Assembly: GCA_015489065.1 (NCBI GenBank)
Contig: WGAO01000127.1
Location: 1 to 57,545 of the forward strand
Origin: Thermotogaceae bacterium
GTDB lineage: Bacteria > Thermotogota > Thermotogae > Thermotogales > Thermotogaceae
Reading direction: 5' to 3'
Length of the DNA stretch: 57,545 bases
Both the position numbers and the translations under genes were made by a program. Every line of letters begins with the position of its first letter. The first letter of the stretch is position 1. The notes under the pieces were generated by a model that worked only from the letters and a program-made list of their open reading frames with translations, was not told where the DNA came from and made no database searches. Below are positions 42,514-52,380 of this stretch, piece by piece.

Positions 42514-45468
42514 ATGGGAAAGATGGTATATCTTTTCCTGATTTTCGCGTTTTTCTTAGTATCTTGTGATAGGAATTCACAAATGATAATCAATGCTCCT
42601 TTAGAAAAACCATCACATCCCTATCCGGCAGATAAGTCTGTTAACAATCCAGTTCATGTTATTCTGACTTGGGAATTAAAAGATGCGAGTGGGATCACCC
42701 TATTTTATGATGTTTTCTTTGGTGAAAAATTTCCCCCTCCTGTTGTTGCGACGAGAATTACTGCCAGGAATTACGATCCTGGAGAACTAAGCTATGAGAC
42801 GAAGTACTACTGGAGGATAGTTGCAAAGAATGAAAAAGGTGAAATTGCAAAGGGACCAGTATGGACATTTACTACAGAAGAGAAGCCGCCATCGACGCCA
42901 TCAAATCCAGATCCAACCGATGGATCAACTGATATCTCCATAAACCAAACTCTATCCTGGAACTCCACAGACACAGACGAATTGATCTTTTATGTATACC
43001 TTTCTGAAAGCTCTCCACCTTCACTGGTCGCATCAACTACGAAGAATAGATACAATCCCAAAACTCTCGAATACGAAACCACATACTACTGGCAAATAGT
43101 TGCAGACGATAAAAGAGGGAAACAAACCAAAGGACCCATATGGACATTCACAACAGAAGAGAAGCCGCCATCAACACCTTCAAGCCCCAATCCTCCTGAT
43201 AATTCAACTGATGTCTCCATAAACCAAACTCTATCCTGGGAATCGACAGACACAGATGAACTTCTCTTCATCGTCCTTTTAGATGAATCTTCACCTCCCT
43301 CAAACTCTACGGAAACGACCCATCCATACATAAAGCCAAACCTCAAATATGAAACCACATACTATTGGGAAGTGATAGCAGATGACAAAAGAGGCAAGAT
43401 AGCAACGAGCCCTATATGGACATTTACTACAGAAGAGATGCCTCCGTCCACTCCATCTAGACCATCACCTCATGATGGTGAGAATAATGTATCAACTGAT
43501 GTAATGCTATCCTGGGACTCTACAGACACAGACGAGCTCATATTCAGCGTATATCTATCTGAAAGCAGTCCACCGAGCATAATAGGGACAGCGGCGACGA
43601 ATGAGTACATGGCAAAAAACCTCAGATATGAAACCACATACTACTGGAGAGTAATAGCAGATGACAAAAGGGGAAAAGTAACAAAAGGACCCATATGGAA
43701 ATTCACGACCGAGGAAAAACCGAACAGGAAACCGCAAAAGCCAGTAGCGTTATATCCTAAAGACAAGAGCTACGGTGTACCGGTAAACATAACCCTGCTA
43801 TGGATGGCTACAGATCTGGACAATGATAATCTGACATACGATCTTTATTTTGGGAAAGAGAAAGAGCCACCCATTGTAAAGGTAGGGATGAAGAAAAGAG
43901 AGTACAGGATAAAGAGGCTACACTACAGCGCGAGATACTACTGGAGGGTAGTAGTGAAAGACGGGAGGGGAGGAGTAACAGAGGGTGATACATGGAGCTT
44001 CAAGACTATGGCGAAGCCTAACAGTGCACCGTCATTGCCATATGATCCTAATCCTTCTGATGGGGAGGTTGGGATATCGACGGACATAACGCTTAGATGG
44101 GAAGCGTATGATTCAGATGGAGATGCTTTGAGGTATGACATATACTTGGGAGAAAATGAAAATCCAGCGCTTGTTGAAAGCAACCGTGCAGAAAAATTCT
44201 ACAAGCCTTCAAATCTTGAGAGCTGCACTACATATTATTGGAAAGTAGATGTGAAAGACTCAAGAGGAGCGAGGAGCTATGGAGATATTTGGAAGTTTAA
44301 AACAGCAGAGGGGGTTTCACCAGATATAAATTGGGAGAAAACTCATGGAGGATCTTCTGATGACATAGCGAATAAAGTCAGAGTTGTAAAGGACGGATAT
44401 ATAGTCGTAGGAAGTGTAAACAATTCATCTGATAGCGGTGGAAAAGTTATTTTGATATCAAAAGATGGTGAGATTTTAAAAGAAAAAATCTTTGGTGGAA
44501 GTTCTGACGATGTTATCACAGATGTCAGGGAAATCGATGGTGGCTATATACTCGTCGGTTACACCAAGAGTGAGGAGGTCGAAGGGTATCACGGTGGATC
44601 AGATTTTTGGATCTTGAAAATCGATCGTGATTTCAATCTATTGTGGCAGAAAGCTTTCGGTGGAAGTTCTGATGATAGAGCACGCAGCGTTTTGATTAGT
44701 AATGATGGAATAGTTGTGGCTGGGTATACTGAATCCAGTAACTACGATGTTGAAGAAAACAACGGTAATTCTGATGGTTGGATCGTAAAACTGGATTTTG
44801 ATGGGGATATAGTTTGGAAAAAATCTTACGGTGGATCGGATAACGAATATATAAACGATATAGAGTTGGCTCAGAATGGTGATTATGTGGTTGTTGGAAC
44901 TGCGTATCATTCTGGATCGTACGATCTCTGGATCTTAGAAATTAATCCAAGCGATGGAACTTTGATAAGACAAGGCTTTTTTGGTGGAGACAGCTATGAT
45001 GAAGGTCACAGTCTGGTGGTAGATGAAGACGGTGACTACGTAATTGCCGGGCACACTCGTCCGGATAGTATTAGAAAAAGTGAATTTTGGGTTGTAAAGA
45101 TCGGTGAAATTAGTGGCGGATTCAGCTTGGAAAAACAAGGAATTTTCGGTGGAAATAGTGATGACAAAGCTTATGGAATAGCAAAATCTTGCGATGGAAA
45201 ATTTATTGTAGTTGGGAAAACCTACTCCAGTGATGGAGATGTCTCAGGAAAGAAGGGTGGTTATGATGTCTGGGTGATAAGAGTAGTGGAAACATATGAT
45301 GGTTTTGATCTGGACTATGAAAAAACTTTTGGTGGCGTTAACGATGATGTTGCAAATTCTGTGACCGTTGGAAATGGATACATAGTAGCTGGATATACTC
45401 AATCAAGTGATGGAGATGTTTCGGAAAATAGTGGAGGAAAAGACTTCTGGATATTAGATCTCAAGTAA
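42514..45468 (+). CDS. Large lipoprotein with Fn3-like tandem repeats and a repeat beta-propeller-like region
   Basis: A 984-residue exported lipoprotein; the lipobox LVSC places the modified Cys at residue 18. Residues ~30-600 hold six Fn3-like repeats of ~95 residues, each ending in YETTYYWxVIADDKRGK...GPIWTFTTEE; repeats 1-4 are so similar in DNA that they look recently duplicated. From ~residue 610 a second repeat type takes over, about seven copies carrying FGGSSDD and GYIVVGYT with spacing of ~50-60 residues, a bladed propeller-like pattern. It is probably displayed in the periplasm or on the cell envelope, binding glycans or proteins; no catalytic motif is seen. Start ATG 42514 behind GGGAGGG. 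Confidence 0.85.
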   Translation: MGKMVYLFLIFAFFLVSCDRNSQMIINAPLEKPSHPYPADKSVNNPVHVILTWELKDASGITLFYDVFFGEKFPPPVVATRITARNYDPGELSYETKYYWRIVAKNEKGEIAKGPVWTFTTEEKPPSTPSNPDPTDGSTDISINQTLSWNSTDTDELIFYVYLSESSPPSLVASTTKNRYNPKTLEYETTYYWQIVADDKRGKQTKGPIWTFTTEEKPPSTPSSPNPPDNSTDVSINQTLSWESTDTDELLFIVLLDESSPPSNSTETTHPYIKPNLKYETTYYWEVIADDKRGKIATSPIWTFTTEEMPPSTPSRPSPHDGENNVSTDVMLSWDSTDTDELIFSVYLSESSPPSIIGTAATNEYMAKNLRYETTYYWRVIADDKRGKVTKGPIWKFTTEEKPNRKPQKPVALYPKDKSYGVPVNITLLWMATDLDNDNLTYDLYFGKEKEPPIVKVGMKKREYRIKRLHYSARYYWRVVVKDGRGGVTEGDTWSFKTMAKPNSAPSLPYDPNPSDGEVGISTDITLRWEAYDSDGDALRYDIYLGENENPALVESNRAEKFYKPSNLESCTTYYWKVDVKDSRGARSYGDIWKFKTAEGVSPDINWEKTHGGSSDDIANKVRVVKDGYIVVGSVNNSSDSGGKVILISKDGEILKEKIFGGSSDDVITDVREIDGGYILVGYTKSEEVEGYHGGSDFWILKIDRDFNLLWQKAFGGSSDDRARSVLISNDGIVVAGYTESSNYDVEENNGNSDGWIVKLDFDGDIVWKKSYGGSDNEYINDIELAQNGDYVVVGTAYHSGSYDLWILEINPSDGTLIRQGFFGGDSYDEGHSLVVDEDGDYVIAGHTRPDSIRKSEFWVVKIGEISGGFSLEKQGIFGGNSDDKAYGIAKSCDGKFIVVGKTYSSDGDVSGKKGGYDVWVIRVVETYDGFDLDYEKTFGGVNDDVANSVTVGNGYIVAGYTQSSDGDVSENSGGKDFWILDLK

Positions 45469-45481
45469 GAAAGGACAGATT

Positions 45482-45510
45482 TTTTCACAGAACACACATG
45501 GTGGTAAAAT
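45482..45510 (+). promoter_or_regulatory. Promoter of glyA
   Basis: TTTTCA (45482-45487), 17-base spacer, TAAAAT (45505-45510) preceded by TGG. About 35 bases before the start codon. Confidence 0.65.
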
Positions 45511-45544
45511 CCTTCGTTGAAAAGAACAGAGGAGGTGAAAAAGT

Positions 45545-46840
45545 ATGTGGGAGCATGTGAAGCAGACTGATCCAGAGCTCTACGACATTTTGATCGGAGA
45601 GCTTAAGAGGCAGGAATTTGGAATAGAGCTCATAGCCTCTGAAAATTTTGCGTCTCTTGCTGTTATAGAGGCTATGGGATCAGTTCTTACAAACAAATAC
45701 GCTGAAGGGTATCCAAGAAAGAGATACTATGGTGGATGTGAGTGGGTGGACAAAGCAGAAGACCTAGCAAGAGAAAGAGCAAAAGAGGTTTTCAATGCCA
45801 AGTACGCTAACGTTCAACCGCATTCTGGATCTCAGGCGAATATGGGTGTGTATCTAGCTCTTATGAAACCGTGCGACACTCTCATGGGAATGGCTCTTTC
45901 TCATGGTGGGCACCTGACTCACGGAGCATCTGTGAATTTCTCTGGAAAGATCTTCAAAGTTGCCCAATACGGAGTCAACGAAGATGGATGGATAGATTAT
46001 GATCAGGTCGAAGCTATGGCGAAGCAGTTTAAACCTACCGTCATAGTCGCTGGAGGAAGCGCTTACGCGAGGATAATAGATTTTGAGAGGTTCAGAAAGA
46101 TCGCTGACGAAGTCGGGGCATATCTCATGGTAGACATGGCTCACTTTGCCGGACTTGTCGCAGCTGGACTTTATCCGAATCCTCTTGAATATGCTCATGT
46201 TGTAACAACAACTACGCACAAGACATTAAGAGGTCCAAGGGGCGGAATGATCCTTACAAACTACGAAGAGATAGCCGAAAAGATCGACAAGACGATATTC
46301 CCCGGTATACAGGGTGGACCTTTGATGCATGTCATAGCTGCAAAAGCCGTTGCGTTCAAAGAGGCTTTGAGTGATGATTTCAAAGAGTATCAGAAACAGA
46401 TAATAAAGAATGCAAAGGCTCTGGCAGAGGCTATGTCAAAGAGAGGATATCATGTGGTATCTGGCGGTACGGATACGCATCTCTTCTTAGTAGACCTGTC
46501 AAAATCGAAAGACGAGGTCAAGAATGTCACTGGAAAGGCAGCTGAGAAAGCACTTGAGAGATCTGGAATAACGGTTAACAAGAACACCGTACCTGGAGAG
46601 AAGAGATCTCCATTTGTCACATCTGGTATAAGGATAGGAACTCCCGCTGTGACAACAAGAGGAATGAAAGAGTCCGAGATGGAAGAAATAGCAGATCTTA
46701 TAGATAGAGTCTTGACAAATGTCCAGGATAAGAAAGGAAATGTACCAGAAGAGATTCAGAAAGAGGTGAAGGGAAAAATCGAGGATCTTTGCTCGAGATT
46801 CCCGCTTTACGCAAAGTACTTGGACTTCTCAAGTTTTTGA
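45545..46840 (+). CDS. glyA: Serine hydroxymethyltransferase
   Basis: A 431-residue PLP enzyme interconverting serine and glycine with tetrahydrofolate, feeding one-carbon metabolism. Key segments: [11 protein letters not shown] near residue 23, [36 protein letters not shown], and the PLP lysine in [19 protein letters not shown] near residue 226. Length and layout are standard. ATG at 45545 behind GAGGAGGTGA. It has its own promoter and is followed by a terminator-like hairpin before upp. Confidence 0.97.
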   Translation: MWEHVKQTDPELYDILIGELKRQEFGIELIASENFASLAVIEAMGSVLTNKYAEGYPRKRYYGGCEWVDKAEDLARERAKEVFNAKYANVQPHSGSQANMGVYLALMKPCDTLMGMALSHGGHLTHGASVNFSGKIFKVAQYGVNEDGWIDYDQVEAMAKQFKPTVIVAGGSAYARIIDFERFRKIADEVGAYLMVDMAHFAGLVAAGLYPNPLEYAHVVTTTTHKTLRGPRGGMILTNYEEIAEKIDKTIFPGIQGGPLMHVIAAKAVAFKEALSDDFKEYQKQIIKNAKALAEAMSKRGYHVVSGGTDTHLFLVDLSKSKDEVKNVTGKAAEKALERSGITVNKNTVPGEKRSPFVTSGIRIGTPAVTTRGMKESEMEEIADLIDRVLTNVQDKKGNVPEEIQKEVKGKIEDLCSRFPLYAKYLDFSSF

Positions 46841-46845
46841 TTTAA

Positions 46846-47514
<669 letters not shown>

Positions 47515-47517
<3 letters not shown>

Positions 47518-47570
47518 TCATTTGTAGGTAATAGATTCTCTCCACGTCTTCCCAGCTTCCAACCTTTTCA
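47515..47570 (+). repeat. Imperfect direct repeat, copy A
   Basis: A ~55-base segment starting TGATCATTTGTAG at the upp stop codon is about 80% identical to 48050-48108. On the minus strand both copies encode a VGSxEDVERIY tail. Copy A is two bases shorter near the end of that tail. Confidence 0.75.
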
Positions 47571-47703
47571 TATTCGTTGTATATCCTGCTGTCAACGCAG
47601 AGCACGAGTTTTTTTCCAGTACGAGATTGAGAATTTTAACCGGTTTTCCATAGGGATTTATAATGCCGGATATCAGAACATTTGTATCGACAACTACTTT
47701 CAT
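47518..47703 (-). pseudogene. PIN-domain toxin, frameshifted and truncated
   Basis: The N-terminus MKVVVDTNVLISGIINPYGK carries the first PIN acidic residue (Asp) and typical VapC-like start. At AAAAAA (about residue 31) the frame breaks; adding one A restores LEKKLVLCVDSRIYNEYEKV, the next part of a PIN domain. The frame then runs into a tail (GSWEDVERIYYL) shared with the exported protein at 48053, so the remaining ~70 residues of a PIN domain, including its later acidic residues, are missing. It is the second gene of a toxin-antitoxin-like pair with an ATGA overlap with the antitoxin. Not expected to be active. Confidence 0.8.
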
Positions 47704-47965
47704 CTCTCTTTCCTGACCTCTTCTATTATTTCTTCTATCTCATTGTTTGAGAGCTTGTTCAGACCTTTTTTTAAAGAGAACATCCGCAGCTCCTCGACGG
47801 CTATCTGGACTCTCACTTTTTCTATTAAATTCAAAGCCGCTTTTGGATCACCTTCGATCCTTATGACAACCGCCTTGGGCTTTCCATTGACCGTGAGGAC
47901 TGCTTCATCGTCTTTCCATAAAAGTGCTGGATTGTTCCTGATTTTCTGCTTGAGATGAATTTCAT
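47700..47965 (-). pseudogene. Antitoxin of the PIN pair, frameshifted
   Basis: ATG at 47965 behind CGGAGGTGA starts MKFISSRK, then the frame is lost; adding one A in the run AGAAAATC gives IRNNPALLWKDDEAVLTVNG and continues to a stop at 47700 (EEIIEEVRKER). The resulting ~88-residue protein is Phd/prevent-host-death-like, with GKPKAVVIRIEG resembling the Phd fold's third strand. The span of 266 bases is not a multiple of three, which shows the lesion. Its stop overlaps the toxin start (ATGA), the normal arrangement. Either a decayed gene or a homopolymer sequencing error. Confidence 0.8.
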
Positions 47966-48049
47966 CTTCTCACCTCCGTTTCGATCATACAACAAGTCCT
48001 GCAACGTATCAGTTGAAAAGTCTATGAATCAGAGGTAAGCTCTACAAGT

Positions 48050-48108
48050 TGATCATTTGTAGATAGAATAGATTCTCTCTACATCTTCTCTGCTACCGAC
48101 TTTTGGTG
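48050..48108 (+). repeat. Imperfect direct repeat, copy B
   Basis: Counterpart of 47515-47570. It encodes, on the minus strand, the last ~18 residues and stop of the exported protein gene and so appears to be the original copy. Confidence 0.75.
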
Positions 48109-48559
48109 TGAAGTAGAAAGGAATATATTCAAGCCCTGATATGGCCTTGTTTGAGAACATGTGATTCCAGGTGTTTACATATACTAGAATCTTTCCACTT
48201 TTCTTTTGAAATTCTGTTATTGGTATTTCAGCGTGGTTGTGAAGATTTTCGGTCTGATAAAAGGTTGCATCACCAGAGTAATCGTCTGGGAAAATTACTG
48301 TGTTTCCCTTTATGTAGAAAGTCTCCACATCTTCTATTCTTCCCCACTTCATCATTCTGTAAGCATCGTACATGATATCCATGAATTTGTTCGGGTAATC
48401 CTCGTCCTTAAAAACCACCGTGATTTCTTCAATACCACCGTATTTGATGCTGTAAAAATCTATTGGGGAGTTGTCAAGATCGATCTTTGGAAACATCAAT
48501 ACTACTTCTGTTCCGAATACCAGGGAAGTTATAAAAATTAGGGCAAGAGCTTTGTGCAA
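48053..48559 (-). CDS. Exported protein of unknown function
   Basis: A 168-residue protein with a short signal peptide (MHKALALIFITSLVFGTE). The mature part is about 150 residues with alternating charged and hydrophobic positions and several Tyr and Phe, probably alpha/beta; it ends PKVGSREDVERIYSIYK, the tail duplicated at the toxin relic. No family is recognised. TTG start at 48559 behind GGGAGGTGA. It follows the AEC-type transporter gene by six bases and is likely cotranscribed with it. Confidence 0.7.
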   Translation of the reverse strand: MHKALALIFITSLVFGTEVVLMFPKIDLDNSPIDFYSIKYGGIEEITVVFKDEDYPNKFMDIMYDAYRMMKWGRIEDVETFYIKGNTVIFPDDYSGDATFYQTENLHNHAEIPITEFQKKSGKILVYVNTWNHMFSNKAISGLEYIPFYFTPKVGSREDVERIYSIYK

Positions 48560-48565
48560 AGAAAC

Positions 48566-49456
48566 TCACCTCCCAAGGATGTATATCCAGGTACTTATAG
48601 TGGCTGCGGATATGGCAGTAGAAAGTGCAACAACGGAGCTCATCAAATCAGGTTTTTTGTTAAGAGCGGCAGATATAACAACTACATTCATAGCTGTTGG
48701 CATTGCAGATTCTATTATGAAAACATCTCTGAGTATACCTTTCATTCCAAGAAGTTCAGATACCACAAAGGCTATTATTGGTATTACGAACAGCCTGTGA
48801 ACAGATGCAAGGGTCATTGTCACCAAATTTTTCCTACTGAGTTTTGCCTTAGACAAGCTGTATCCTAAAAATACCATTATCACAGGTATAGCCGCTCCCT
48901 TTATATCGGCTATAGCTGCACTGATTGGCTTTGGGAAATTTTTCCAGTGCACTCCCATGTATCCAAGTCCCATTCCAAGAACGATTGAGTATATAAAGGG
49001 AAGTTTGAAGAGATTCTGTAGACTCTTTTTTAAATCTTTTATGAGAAAGGCTATTCCTAAAGTGTTAACGAGCGTTACTGATACGAAGGAATACATAACC
49101 CCGTAAGTTATTCCAATATCTCCAAATGCTGATCCAAGGATTGGATATCCAAGATATCCCGTATTTCCAAAAAGAGAAGTGAGAAAGTATACATCAGAAT
49201 TCTCTTTATTTCTAAGAATCCAGCGAAACAATATGAGATTGTATGCAAATATTGATAGGAATCCCCAGAGATACTTCATCAAATCAGAAGTGTTTGGGGG
49301 ATTTTCGTTCATGAATGTAAATGTGATCACACTCGAAAATATCCAAAGGGTGATCTTCGAGAAAATTTCTCCATTTCCTTTGAAGATCTTTCCAACCAAG
49401 AATCCGCTTCCGACGACTAGGAAAACTGGCAATATCACATTTATAAAGACATCCAT
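48566..49456 (-). CDS. AEC family transporter (auxin efflux carrier type)
   Basis: A 296-residue membrane protein with ten predicted helices in two inverted halves, with the family pattern NVILPVFLVVGSGFLVGK at the N-terminus, a mid-protein helix break GNTGYLGYPILGSAFGD, and near the C-terminus IESAMPTAMNVVVISA with the conserved Pro-Thr. Bacterial AEC proteins (PF03547) export organic acids such as malate or other carboxylates; the substrate here is not known. The ATG at 49456 follows AGGGTGAT; the GTG at 49465 lies before it. Confidence 0.85.
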   Translation of the reverse strand: MDVFINVILPVFLVVGSGFLVGKIFKGNGEIFSKITLWIFSSVITFTFMNENPPNTSDLMKYLWGFLSIFAYNLILFRWILRNKENSDVYFLTSLFGNTGYLGYPILGSAFGDIGITYGVMYSFVSVTLVNTLGIAFLIKDLKKSLQNLFKLPFIYSIVLGMGLGYMGVHWKNFPKPISAAIADIKGAAIPVIMVFLGYSLSKAKLSRKNLVTMTLASVHRLFVIPIIAFVVSELLGMKGILRDVFIIESAMPTAMNVVVISAALNKKPDLMSSVVALSTAISAATISTWIYILGR

Positions 49457-49483
49457 TTGTATCACCCTGCCGATTCTATCACA

Positions 49484-49492
49484 TGGTACAAT
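49484..49492 (+). promoter_or_regulatory. Extended -10 promoter of fliQ
   Basis: TGG followed by TACAAT (49487-49492), 20 bases before the fliQ start. No clear -35. The element is vegetative in type rather than flagellar. Confidence 0.5.
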
Positions 49493-49511
49493 GCAGACTG
49501 GAGGTGGTCAT

Positions 49512-49778
49512 ATGACTATAGAAGTGTTCCTTGATGTTATGAGAGATGGAATATATCTTCTCATACAGATCATAACACCACCGCTTTTAGTGAGCTTGAT
49601 AGTTGGATTGATAATAGGTATATTTCAGGCCGTTACTCAGATACATGAACAGACTCTAATGTTTGCACCAAGGCTTCTTGTCATATTCATAACGCTGATG
49701 ATAATGGGTGGGTGGATATTCGAGAAGATGATGGATTTCACCAAAGATGTTCTTATAAAGTATTTTCAGATGATATAA
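49512..49778 (+). CDS. fliQ: Flagellar biosynthesis protein FliQ
   Basis: An 88-residue membrane protein of the type III export apparatus core, with two transmembrane helices. The sequence follows the family closely: IQIITPPLLVSLIVGLIIGIFQAVTQIHEQTL with the conserved GxxQAxTQIxEQTL, then MIMGGWIFEKM. It forms the export gate with FliP and FliR. The ATG at 49512 is preceded by GGAGGTGG. No other flagellar gene is nearby; it sits 14 bases upstream of pyruvate kinase and is probably cotranscribed with it. Confidence 0.93.
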   Translation: MTIEVFLDVMRDGIYLLIQIITPPLLVSLIVGLIIGIFQAVTQIHEQTLMFAPRLLVIFITLMIMGGWIFEKMMDFTKDVLIKYFQMI

Positions 49779-49792
49779 ACGGAGGTGAAATC

Positions 49793-51223
49793 GTGAAAAA
49801 GACAAAAATAGTGTGCACAATAGGACCTGCGAGTGAAGATGAAAAAACTTTGAGAGCTCTGATAGATGCTGGTATGAATGTCGCAAGATTAAATACATCC
49901 CATGGAGATGTTGAAGAGCATAGATCTAAGCTACGGAGGATAAAGAGGATAAGAAAAGATCTTGGAAAGCCAATAGGGATACTCATGGATCTTGCTGGAC
50001 CTAAAATAAGAACGGGATATCTGGAGAAAGATCAAATAACTTTGAAAGAAGGGCAGGAGCTGATCATAACAACTGAGGACATCATTGGAAATGAGAAAAT
50101 TCTTTCAATAAACTATGAAGGGCTCCCTGCAGATGTAAAACCTGGTGACAGAATACTCCTTTCAGACGGCGCGATATCTCTGAAAGTCATCGAGACGGAT
50201 GGATCGAAAACGATAAAGACAATTGTAGAAAATGGTGGAACGATAACTCACAGACGCGGTGTAAATGTACCGGGCGTAGAGTTGAAAGGAATATCGTCTG
50301 TCACTGAAAGAGATGAGAAATTCATTGATCTTGGAGTGAAAGAGGGAGTCGACATGTTTGCCCTTTCTTTTGTTAGGAAAGAAGACGATATACTCCTCGC
50401 AAAAGAGCTGATAAAGAAGGCTGGAGGAGATCAGCCAGTGATAGCCAAAATAGAGACGCTCCAAGCACTTGAAAATTTAGAAAGTATTATAGAGAGAGCT
50501 GATGGAGTAATGGTTGCAAGAGGAGATTTGGGAGTAGAGATACCACTTGAGAGGGTTCCGATAGAGCAAAAGAGGATAATATCCACAGCCAACAGAATGG
50601 CAAAGCCTGTCATAACGGCGACTCAGATGCTCGAATCGATGGTGAAAAATCCAAGACCTACAAGGGCGGAAGTTACAGATGTTGCTAACGCCATACTGGA
50701 TGGAACCGACGCTATAATGCTCTCGGAGGAAACAGCTGTTGGCAAGTATCCAGTGAACGCCGTAACATACATGAGCAAGACGGCAATGGAAGTCGAGAAA
50801 GTTTTTGAGGACTATAAAAACTACGCTTTCGACTGGTACAGATCTTTTTCGTTCGCATTTGATGTCTCAGATGCCATATCACATGCGTGTTGGCAACTAT
50901 CGGAGGATCTTGGAGCCGAGACGATAATAACTTTCACGAGTACTGGATCAACGGCAAGAAGGGTGGCCAGGTTCAGGCCAAGATCAAAGATAATAGCTTC
51001 GACTCCGCTTGAGACAACTTATTACAGATTGTCCCTGGTTTGGGGAGTTATACCTATACTTGTGGAACAGACGAAATCTACTGATGATATGATAAACAAA
51101 GCTATAGAACATTCTAAAGAGAACAATCTGGTTAGAGAAGGGGAAAAGGTGATAATAACCGCTGGTATACCAATAGGTGTTCCCGGTACTACGAACATGT
51201 TAAAGGTGCACGAGGTAAGCTGA
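49793..51223 (+). CDS. pyk: Pyruvate kinase
   Basis: A 476-residue glycolytic enzyme converting phosphoenolpyruvate and ADP to pyruvate and ATP. Landmarks: KTKIVCTIGPASED at the N-terminus, ARLNTSHG, the active-site region MVARGDLGVEIP near residue 240, TQMLESM and AEVTDVANAILDGTDAIMLSEETAVGKYP. A C-terminal allosteric domain follows. The start is the GTG at 49793 behind GGAGGTGA; the longer frame overlaps fliQ. Its stop overlaps the thiI start. Confidence 0.97.
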   Translation: MKKTKIVCTIGPASEDEKTLRALIDAGMNVARLNTSHGDVEEHRSKLRRIKRIRKDLGKPIGILMDLAGPKIRTGYLEKDQITLKEGQELIITTEDIIGNEKILSINYEGLPADVKPGDRILLSDGAISLKVIETDGSKTIKTIVENGGTITHRRGVNVPGVELKGISSVTERDEKFIDLGVKEGVDMFALSFVRKEDDILLAKELIKKAGGDQPVIAKIETLQALENLESIIERADGVMVARGDLGVEIPLERVPIEQKRIISTANRMAKPVITATQMLESMVKNPRPTRAEVTDVANAILDGTDAIMLSEETAVGKYPVNAVTYMSKTAMEVEKVFEDYKNYAFDWYRSFSFAFDVSDAISHACWQLSEDLGAETIITFTSTGSTARRVARFRPRSKIIASTPLETTYYRLSLVWGVIPILVEQTKSTDDMINKAIEHSKENNLVREGEKVIITAGIPIGVPGTTNMLKVHEVS

Positions 51224-52380
51224 TGAAAAAAGTTCTTTTAGTTAAGTATGCAGAGATCGGTTTAAAGGGGAAGAACAGAAAAGAATTTGAAGATGTTCTC
51301 GTCTCCAATATAAAACGATTCACCGGCTGGAATGTATCTTGGAGATGGGGGAGAATCCTTGTAAACATAGACTGGGAGAATGAAGATATTTCGAAAATCT
51401 CGAAAATATTCGGTGTGCAGAATTTCAGTAAAGCGTTTGTCGTAAATCTGGATATGAAAGAAATAGAGAGAGCAGCTGTTGAAGTTTCCAGATCGGAGAT
51501 AGAGAGTGGAAAAGAGACTTTTAAGGTGAAGGCAAAAAGATCTCAGAAAAGCTTCGAATATGGAGTTTACGACATAAACAGGGTAGTTGGTGCGAGGATT
51601 TTGCAAGAATTTCCGAGGTTGCGCGTAGATGTTCATAATCCCGAATTTGTTGTGAATGTCGAGGTGAAAGAAAGCGAAGCGTATGTATACGCAAACAAAC
51701 TAAGGGGACCTGGCGGTCTTCCCGTTGGAACAGGTGGCAAAGCTGTTCTGCTTTTATCTGGTGGAATAGATAGTCCGGTTGCTGGGTGGTATGCAATGAA
51801 AAGAGGGGTGGTTATATCTGCGCTCTCTTTTATATCTCCACCATACACTGGAAAAGAGACAAAAGAAAAGTTGATATCACTTGCAAGGGGTTTAAAAGAG
51901 TTCTCAGGAGGAAGAAACATACATCTCTATCTGTGCCCTCTCACGCCTGTTCTTGAATTCTTGAAAGACAATGCACCATCAAGATACCTTTTGATTCTTC
52001 AGAGAAGGTCGATGATGAGAATAGCCGAGAAACTTGCGAAAAAGATCAAAGCTTCCGCTATATACACAGGGGAGAGCGTTGGACAAGTGGCCAGTCAAAC
52101 TCTAGAAAATATGGCTGCTATAGAGGATGCAACTTCACTACCGGTGATAAGACCTCTTTCTGGAATGGATAAGGTGGAGATAGTGGAAAAATCCAAGGAT
52201 ATAGGGACTTACGAGATATCCATACAGCCACAAATTGATGTATGCTCCATGTTTGTTCCAAAAAATCCAGTTACCAAAGCGAAATTGAGTTTTGTAAAAG
52301 AGATAGAAGCAGAGATATCTGAGAAGCTCACAAAACTTGAGGAGGAATCTTTTGCTATGATGGAAAAGGTGATCGTTTGA
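51223..52380 (+). CDS. thiI: tRNA 4-thiouridine synthetase ThiI
   Basis: A 385-residue protein: a ferredoxin-like and THUMP domain (residues ~1-170) that binds tRNA, then the adenylation domain with the PP-loop LLSGGIDSPVAGWYAMKRG near residue 178. The rhodanese domain of the long form is missing, as in many archaeal and thermophile versions, so a partner sulfur donor is needed. It makes 4-thiouridine at position 8 of tRNA. A late VCSMFVPKNPVTK Cys is present. It overlaps pyk by one base (TGATG). Confidence 0.93.
   Translation: MKKVLLVKYAEIGLKGKNRKEFEDVLVSNIKRFTGWNVSWRWGRILVNIDWENEDISKISKIFGVQNFSKAFVVNLDMKEIERAAVEVSRSEIESGKETFKVKAKRSQKSFEYGVYDINRVVGARILQEFPRLRVDVHNPEFVVNVEVKESEAYVYANKLRGPGGLPVGTGGKAVLLLSGGIDSPVAGWYAMKRGVVISALSFISPPYTGKETKEKLISLARGLKEFSGGRNIHLYLCPLTPVLEFLKDNAPSRYLLILQRRSMMRIAEKLAKKIKASAIYTGESVGQVASQTLENMAAIEDATSLPVIRPLSGMDKVEIVEKSKDIGTYEISIQPQIDVCSMFVPKNPVTKAKLSFVKEIEAEISEKLTKLEEESFAMMEKVIV

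Noticed and set aside
42870-43700. Regularly spaced DNA repeats resembling an array
   Set aside because: The repeats are in frame, ~290 bases long and encode Fn3-like domains; there are no short repeat/spacer units, so it is not a CRISPR array.
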